Of a stretch of 64,000 nt of DNA, positions 57,047 to 64,000 are shown piece after piece. The translations under genes and the position numbers were made by a program. The stretch spans positions 1,550,001-1,614,000 of the forward strand of contig BJKQ01000008.1 in NCBI GenBank assembly GCA_006538405.1, in the 5' to 3' direction. Positions within the stretch are counted from its first letter, which is position 1. Every line of letters begins with the position of its first letter. The notes beneath the pieces were generated by a model. It made no database searches, was not told the DNA's origin, and saw only the letters and a program-made list of their open reading frames with translations. Origin of the DNA: Hansfordia pulvinata. Taxonomy: Eukaryota; Ascomycota; Sordariomycetes; Xylariales.

Positions 57047-59250
57047 TACAGGACACCACCTACAAGGAACCTCCACTATACCTTCATGTGCCTGAGTGCC
57101 GGTGAATAACCAACCCGTGGACAGAGGACAGATGCGCCGAGCACGAAGACGAGGAATGTTCCTCCGGGGCCTCTTGGGCAATCCGAAACGCGGCGCGGGG
57201 CGGCTTCAGCACGTGCAACCCGGCACAGAGAGAGCTGGAGGGAGGGGGATGTCAAAAGGTGGCTGAGTCGGTTTCGAGTGCTTCACTTCCTCTTTACCTC
57301 ATTGCGAGTTTTCCTGCTTCTTCTTCTTCTTCTTCTTCTTTTTCCTTTTCTTCCGAGGTATGTTTTGTTCCCCGTCAGCGTTCGCTATCGTGTCGCTAGT
57401 AAAGTGCACTTTCACAAGCAGACAGATGTACGGATAGAAATGTGTAGGTACATACATGTAGGCAGGTAAGGTACGTACAAGTAAGGTATACAGGCGGCTC
57501 GGGGGGCGGCTGTGGACGCACGCACACGCACCTCCACGAACTCGAGTTGAAAGCTGCACAAGCCTGATCTTGATCTCCTCCCTTCCATCTCAGCAGATAG
57601 TACAACGCGCCACTGTAGTTCCCAAGCCGCGCGTGTACGTGGCAGACACCCGTACATCTCATAAGGTCAGTTATCGGGTCCTCCGGGGTCCGCCGCCCTT
57701 TTTTGACGGCATCTCGAAACCGTCGTGACGGCTGACGACATCCTGTGTGGGTGGGTGGGTTGGTGGGGGGGCGGCTGCGCGTGTGTTTGAACAGGGGTCG
57801 ATGCGGCCACTTCGGGCCTCTCCAGTCGGCTTTTCCCCTCGTACGGAGTCCATGTGGCCTCTGGCGGGTTCAGGGGACGAGTGCGCAGCGCGAGGCCCAA
57901 GTTATTAGCAGAGACAATGCACCGCAGATCGATATCCTGCGAACTAACAGAAAGGCATCACCACGGCCAGGTACGAGCAGAATAACGGTCACACACCGCC
58001 AACCTGACGAAGCAATGACAGCTCTCTCGGTAGCGCCGTATCTGACGATGGCTTTTTAGGAGATGTTGGGCCGTCATGATCAGCTTCAATACTGGGAAGC
58101 ACCTACTCGCGAGCATATCCGGGACTTATTCTCCTGTTTGAGCCAAAGAAGCAGGATATAAGGTACTCGTATTCATCAGAGCAACGACTGCAGAGTGGTG
58201 GAGGCAGGGACGGTTCAATGTTATCAATCTGTCTGCTGGTGCGTACGAGTACTCGTTCACGAACCCATGCCGCGCGGCATGAGCCCAGCAGTATCCGTAC
58301 AGTCAAGTGAGGCAGGGCGATGTGGGGCTGAGCGCGCCGTGAGGCGGCTGCAGCAATCTTCGCCCCGGTTGATTGACACCTCTCGTACGAGTACTCGTAG
58401 ACCGCGCCCACACGCCACCTAGGTACCTAATTTACCCAGGTATAAGGTGGGAATGCCGTCGGCCAGCTTGAGCCAGCTCCACGGCCTGGAATATCGTGGG
58501 GTGCTCACAGCGAGTGTCCCTTGGGGCTGGAGGCGAGAAGGGCAGGGAGACGGCATTGAATCCATGGATGTCTGGTGGCAAAGACCTGAGGACCCTGTAT
58601 CTGGGGCAGCCATGCTCCACTCCTAGAATGTACTCGTACTTCCATGTATCGGGCATGCCCCAGTGGTAGGTAGGTAGGTACCTCCTATGGATGAGGGGGA
58701 TTCCGCTCCAACCACCCCGCGCAAGAGGTACCTACCTAGGTACTTACTTACACCCATGGAAGTTGCGAGCTGCTCCATGCCGGGCTGCCGCGGACAACCT
58801 TTCATACCTTCCAGTGCGCTTTGCCTCTCTCGTGCTCACTCTCTCATGACAGCCGGGGTCCAAACTACATCACTCGTAGCCGGAGCGATCGTGGCCTTCC
58901 ATCTCAAAGTGTTGTTCAAGCTCCTGGGCTGTTGGCTTGGAGCTGCACACATCTGGACGGACCACAAAGGGCGCCAAGGGTGGAGCCCGTGGGCGAGCAT
59001 GCGCCGGGTCCATCGTGTGGGGTTTTCGATCCTAGCCACCCGCGGCATCGACCCTTATTATTCCATCATGACGCTTCATGCCCCGGCACCCGCACGGCAG
59101 CTCGAGAAGAGATCAAATGGATCATCCCACACGAGGCCCCGCCTGCTTTTTGTTGCTTGTCTGGACATTCTGCCCTGCTCTGCTATCCGTTTAACCAGCT
59201 TGCTTGTACGAAGGGGGGGCGGCGGTTGTTGGGTCTGTCTGACGATGACA

Positions 59251-59277
59251 TCTGTCTGTCTGTCTGTCTGTCTGTCT
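59251..59277. repeat. (TCTG)n microsatellite
   Basis: Nearly seven tandem TCTG units in non-coding DNA. Confidence 0.85.
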
Positions 59278-59800
59278 CCGTGTCTGCATGTCGACGGCCA
59301 CGAGGAGGGTAGGTAGGTAGGTAAGTTACTCGTATCAGTGTGCGGCAGCGAGATGCGGCGCATCTATTAGCTGGACTCCTGGACTACCTAAGGTACGCGG
59401 ACTCGATCCGTCCATTAGGTATGGTAGGTAAGGTAGGTAACCATCGCGCCAGCCTGCAACCTTGAAAAGCTCGTATCCTCAAGACTGGGTCTACTCCTCC
59501 CTGCTGCGTTCGAGTATGAGACCCTTGAGATGTACCTGCTCTAGGTGCGGATTCTCCGGCTGCTCCAAGAGTCCCCCAGTCCGCTGCAGCCGATATGGAT
59601 GGCGACCACGACGAGGTACCTTAACTCCGTCTCGCAGGTACGGGGTATTTTTGCGACCATTCCAAGCCTGCACGCACCTTACCAGCTGGAGGGCTACCGT
59701 ATGTAGGTACCTTGTACCGCCTCTACCACTCCAGGTATCGTTGCTGTACTCGTAGCCCACCTGCAGCTTGCCCGTGATGAGAGCGCTGCACAGGTGCCTG

Positions 59801-61642
59801 CCCGCCTCTGTTCCGGATCGCCCTCCACTGCCTCCCTTTCCCTTTCTCTCTGCCTTTGCTTCTGCACATTCATCGACACCTACTCCGATCTCTCGCGTTG
59901 TTCCCAAGCTGTTTCCACCAAGGACCTGACTACCACGTGTTTCGGTTCCTACAATCTGACTTGCTAGCTGGCTCGACACCTTTCTTGGTTCCGACGCCGG
60001 TCTTCTACTGGCATACTCCGTATCTCTGCCTGTCCGGGCTACGACTGGAGTGATCACGCAGCTAGTCCAAGCTGTACACCTACCTAGGTAACCATACTGA
60101 CACCTACTACCTACCTAAATTTCCTTACCTCACTACATACCAGCAAGGTACTTGCATACCTACCTACCACCCACCTTACCTGCCTGTCTGTCTGCCAGTG
60201 CTGCTTGCCTGCTTCCATTTTACCTCTGCTCTGCTATTACGTTGGCTCACTGAGGTTTGGATGTTGCCTTGCCGTCAGCAGTCACAGCCAGCCAGTCGGT
60301 CAATCAGTCAGTCACCTGCTCGGCCCAATCTGACCTCCAGCTGCCTCTCAATCGCCCCAGCCACCATCCACCAGTTGCCCTGCTTTTCTGCTGTAACGCC
60401 ACCCGCCACCCGCCAACGCCGACGCCGCAACACAATAGAGATATTCTGACCAGGCGGGCTTGGTAGTCGTCGAGCTTCCGGTTGTCGAATCGACAGCAGC
60501 AGCCTTTCGCCGCCCGGACCCTGCCGTGCCGCGCCGCCGCACCGCTACGGCAACGTCGGCCACGAAGCGATCAAGAAGACGACCGGCGTTTCGCTGGGCT
60601 CAAGACCCGCTGCACCGCCCGACCCCAGACGACACAATCTGGCACGGTCCCCAAAGCAGTCCATTTACCAGCCAGGCCCGACTCATCAAGCCTCGCACCC
60701 ACCGACGCACGCCGTGCCCGCCCCCCGAGCTGAGGTGAGCCGAGCCGAGTGAGCCATCGCCAATCGTCTTTAGTCGCACTCTGCAGAGAGAGAGGTAGGT
60801 CCAATCGCCGTCCATTTCTCATATACTCCCACCGACAGAGCAGGCCAAAACCAGTCCCATTCAGTCCAGCCCGACCGACCGACCCCTACCCAGCTGTGCG
60901 CAGCGCAGCCCAGCCCAAACCACCCAGCCACCCGGCTAAACCGCACTGGTCATCGCCGCCTGCCGGCTCAAACACGGCCGGCGGCAGCAGAGGCGACAGG
61001 AACATTGCTGCGGGACTGTCTCGTCCTGGTCTTGCTTTGCCCTCTTTTCCCCTTGGGCGCCCGTCTTCTGCCTTCCTCGCTGCTATTTCCCACTCCCCAA
61101 TCATCCAACCAGTCTTCGCCCTCTGCCCACGGGGCGCTCCATCATCCTTCTTTTGTGCATTCTCTCGCGCGCCCCAAATTTGCCATTATTGCGTGCCATC
61201 TTGGCTGGGCCGGCCCTTGCTTGCTCAGCTTCTTACCTGTGTGTTGCCTCGCCGCCCCGCCGCCCCTCCTGTGGCCGCCTTGCTTCGCCAGACCGGTCTC
61301 GGGCTCCGCACACCCCCGGCCCATTTCCCGTCGCCTTTTACCATCCTGCCTTCCCGCACACCTCTCTCTGCGCTGCTCGCGAGTCTTGCCAGCACCGCCC
61401 CACTAACCAGGTGTAGAGCAAAGAAAGGCCGGTTGTCGAGAGCGTTGGCAAACCCCATGCGCACATAGCCAGGCCACAACCCTCCCGCGGCATCGCCAAT
61501 CGTTGCGACTTGTCGTTGAGTCGAGCCCGCCCGTGCATCGTTACTCAACACGACACTCGTCCCGCCTCGCCCGGCCCCCACAGAGCTCGCTCAAGGGACC
61601 GGAACGCTCCACCTCTCAGCAAGCTAGCCCACCTCCTGAGCA
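59801..61642 (+). promoter_or_regulatory. Pyrimidine-rich promoter/leader of the Skt5-like gene
   Basis: TACCTACCTA-type words crowd 60070-60190, then the plus strand is strongly C/T-rich for about 1.4 kb up to the ATG at 61643. No ACTCGTA/TACGAGT words after 59748. The 239-codon frame at 60749-61468 is Pro/Ser/Ala-rich without domains and is treated as leader. No TATA box is called. Confidence 0.4.
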
Positions 61643-63966
61643 ATGGCCACCATGGCCACGACTCCACCGCCACCTTCCCAGTCCTCCCCACCGACGTCCC
61701 TCCCGCGCAAACCCGTCTCCCGGCTTTCCACACAAGGCCAGCATGATCGCACCGACCTTCAACCGCCCAGGGGGCCAACCGCGGAATCCCCAAAGTACGG
61801 CGCTGCGCCAATCTCTCCCGTCAGGATGAGCTTCCACCCGGAGAACTGGGCTCAGCCCTCCAATGCTACGATCGAGGGCTCCCAATATGATGACGATGAG
61901 TCGCGGTATTCGACCACCACGTCTTCTTTCTCCCGCGAGAAGGAGCTGCCAAAATCGCCGGGTGGCCCGCCCACACCCCCGCCCCATGCCCACGCCTACG
62001 ATCAGGCGACAACGCCAAAGTCCACCATGAACCCTTACTCGGGAGGGCAAATCAAAGATTTCGATTTCGACCTCCCCCGCAGGCCTGTCGCAGCCCAACA
62101 CTTGAGCCCTGCCGGTGGCCAGTCGCGATCCCAGTCTGAGAATGACAGCCGCAGCGTTAGCGAGGACTCCCGCCTACAAGACCCCAACCGCCACAGCCGC
62201 GAATCCGATACGACCTCCAGCACCCGGCAGCAGGCATCGACCGAATCCTCAGCCGATACCAGCGCCAGTTCGGTGTCCGGCGGCCCCAACGATGCCTGCG
62301 ACAGCCGCGGGGAGTCAGTCATTGAGGAACCCGGGCGCGAGGCGTCACCGGTGCCCCAGCTGCAGTATCATCACCAGTCTCTACTGCCGCGGACGAACAG
62401 CGTGCCGCTAGAATCACAGTCCAGAAAGTCGTCGAGCACAGACATTGCCGAGCAGGGCATGGCTATCAACCGCCACTTGACGCCCAACAACAACCCTTAT
62501 GTGCGTAGAACCTCGATGCAACGACCCGCGTCGTCCTACTCGGTCTACTCGGAGCGCGGGTTGTCTCCCAGCGGCCACGTGCGCGCCGCCTCTGCGCAAG
62601 CCCGCAAGTCACCCGACAATAGGCCGCAGTCTTATGTGGAACTGCTCAACGTGCCGTATCCCCAGCCCGCCCCGGCCCCCATAACGCTCGACAACTCGCA
62701 TTTGCGCAACAGCATCGGCGTGAACGCCTCTCTCCTCAGCGCGCAGAAGACCCTGGAGATGTACAGACAGAATGTCAAGAAGACGAACGACTTTTCCATC
62801 CAATACTCGTTCGCGATTTTCCTCATATCCTCGGCGCAGGAGCAAGGTTTAACCTTCCACGAACCTTCCCGAGGCAAGAACAGCCCCAAGCCAGCCAATA
62901 AGGAAGAAGGGGAGTCCTCGCCGATAGAGTTGGTGCGCGAAGCCAAAGTCATATTGACCAAGCTGGCCAATGGTGGTTATCCTTTCGCACAATACTACCT
63001 GGCCGATGGCTATGCGTCGGGCATATTTAACAAGGGCAAGGAGGATTACAACGCTGCTTTCCCTCTCTTCATCCTCGCCGCCAAGCACGGACACGCCGAA
63101 TCTGCCTTCCGCGCGGGATTGTGCTACGAGTTCGGCTGGGGCTGCCGCAAGGACCCCGCTAAAGCAGTTCAATACCTCAGGACAGCCGCTTCCAAGAACC
63201 ATCCGGGCGCCATGACGCGATTGGGCAAGGCGTGCTTGTCGGGAGACTTGGGGGAGAAGAGGTATCGAGAGGGCCTCAAGTGGCTGACACGCGCAACCGA
63301 GTCGGCGGATGCCATGTACAACGCAGCACCTTACCACCTGGGCTGCATGTATGAGACGGGCTATGGAGAAGACGTGTTCAAGGACGAGAGCTATGCGGCC
63401 GAGCTGTTCACCCAGGCTGCCGAGCTGGGCCACGCCGAAGCCAGCTTCCGCATGGGCGATGCCTACGAGCACGGCAAGCTCAACTGCCCGCGCGATCCTG
63501 CCCTGAGTGTTCATTTCTACACGGGCGCTGCCGAGGCAGGCCACGCCGCTGCCATGATGGGTCTTTGTGCTTGGTACATGGTCGGAGCGGACCCCATCAT
63601 GGAGAAGGATGAGGAGGAGGCCTACGAATGGGCGCGGCGATCAGCCGAGCAAGGTGAGTCGGTTCTTTCCACGGCGAATGCGCAAGATCCGTTGCTAACC
63701 AGAAACGCTCCACAGGCTTCGTCAAGGCAGAGTATGCAGTGGGTTACTTCACCGAGATGGGTATTGGCTGCCGAAGAGATGTTCTGGAGGCCAATGTCTG
63801 GTACGTCAAGGCCGCCGATTCTGGCGACGAACGTGCCAAGCAGAGGCTTGCCGCCATCCGTGCAGCTGTCAGTGGAGGCGGGGTGCCTATGGACGTTGCC
63901 CCGCCCCGCAACGCCAAGATGAGGAAGAGCCAGTCCAAGGACGACAAGGACTGCTTGGTAATGTGA
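61643..63966 (+). CDS. SKT5: Sel1-repeat chitin synthase activator (Skt5/Chs4 type) with CaaX box
   Basis: Two exons, 61643-63653 and 63716-63966, giving 753 aa. The 62-nt intron has a GTGAGT donor and a GCTAACC branch-like site; splicing joins SAEQ to GFVKAEYAVGYF. About the first 330 residues are Ser/Pro/Arg-rich and probably disordered. Then come Sel1-like repeats: ANGGYPFAQYYLADGY, AAKHGHAESAFRAGLCYEFGWG, AASKNHPGAMTRLGKACLSG, AAPYHLGCMYETGYG, AAELGHAEASFRMGDAYEHG, AAEAGHAAAMMGLCAWY and the exon-2 repeat EYAVGYFTEMGIGCRRD. The protein ends in CLVM, a CaaX prenylation box; yeast Skt5/Chs4 also ends in one and recruits Chs3 to the membrane. The inferred role is activation of Chs3-type chitin synthase, such as the class IV enzyme at 45.8-49.5 kb. 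A second ATG at 61652 is possible. Confidence 0.92.
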
Positions 63967-64000
63967 AGACGCGGCTCGGGAGCCCGTGACGATCGACAGC

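Larger units (their letters stand above)
55401..59800. other. Motif-dense gene-free DNA, second part of the 12-kb gap
   Basis: The densest patch of ACTCGTA/TACGAGT words in the window: 55495, 55541, 55609, 55711, 55923, 55944, 56169, 56239, 56398, 56425, 56917, 58162, 58245, 58386, 58632, 58872, 59328 and 59748. Also holds a 24-nt perfect palindrome (56659-56682), a 19-nt one (57028-57046), a TTC tract near 57317-57340, a TCTG repeat, and TACCTACCTAGGTA-type words at 58430-58745 and 59300-59430. No gene is supported. Confidence 0.5.

Noticed and set aside
60749..61468. 239-codon frame upstream of the Skt5-like gene
   Set aside because: Pyrimidine-rich leader sequence yields Pro/Ser/Ala/Leu-rich opens in all frames; no conserved block.

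Overview
This window is nuclear DNA of a filamentous ascomycete. The genes have short GT-AG introns (55-140 nt) with CTAAC/CTGAC-like branch sites, CT-rich leaders and GC-rich codons. The gene set (CYT-4-type mitochondrial RNase II, class IV chitin synthase, Skt5-type activator, GH17 wall glucanase, Reg1-type PP1 regulator) fits the Sordariomycetes. The many short GTACGAGTA and TACGGAGTA words between genes are, in my recollection, typical of Hypocreales such as Ophiocordycipitaceae or Clavicipitaceae. The order and genus are inference.

Layout. 0.3-1.8 kb: AlkB-family dioxygenase (-). 3.2-5.0 kb: TRM5 tRNA m1G37 methyltransferase (+, four exons). 5.0-18.4 kb: a gene-free stretch full of short palindromic words, homopolymers and microsatellites, ending in the pyrimidine-rich leader of the next gene. 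18.4-20.2 kb: Reg1-like PP1 regulatory subunit (+). 21.4-24.8 kb: cyt-4/DSS1 mitochondrial exoribonuclease (-). 26.0-26.6 kb: small methionine-rich, probably GPI-anchored protein (+). 31.2-32.8 kb: GH17 cell-wall glucanase/glucosidase broken by at least seven homopolymer frameshifts, probably sequence errors. 34.6-36.9 kb: WD40 protein (-). 40.4-41.8 kb: HxxxDG acyltransferase (+). 43.85 kb: tRNA-Lys(CTT). 45.8-49.5 kb: class IV chitin synthase (-). 49.5-61.6 kb: a second gene-free stretch. 61.6-64.0 kb: Sel1-repeat chitin synthase activator (Skt5/Chs4 type) with a CaaX box (+).

How the genes fit together. Four of the ten proteins concern the cell wall or surface: the chitin synthase, its probable activator, the GH17 enzyme and the Met-rich GPI protein. 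The chitin synthase and the activator are divergent neighbours separated by about 12 kb. The others are housekeeping: tRNA modification, mitochondrial RNA turnover, alkylation repair and glucose signalling.

The most unusual signal is in the non-coding DNA. About 65 copies of ACTCGTA/TACGAGT (counted by eye) are spread through the intergenic DNA and I found none inside a called CDS. Many extend to palindromes. I saw no transposase, integrase, CRISPR array, viral gene or recognisable secondary-metabolite cluster.
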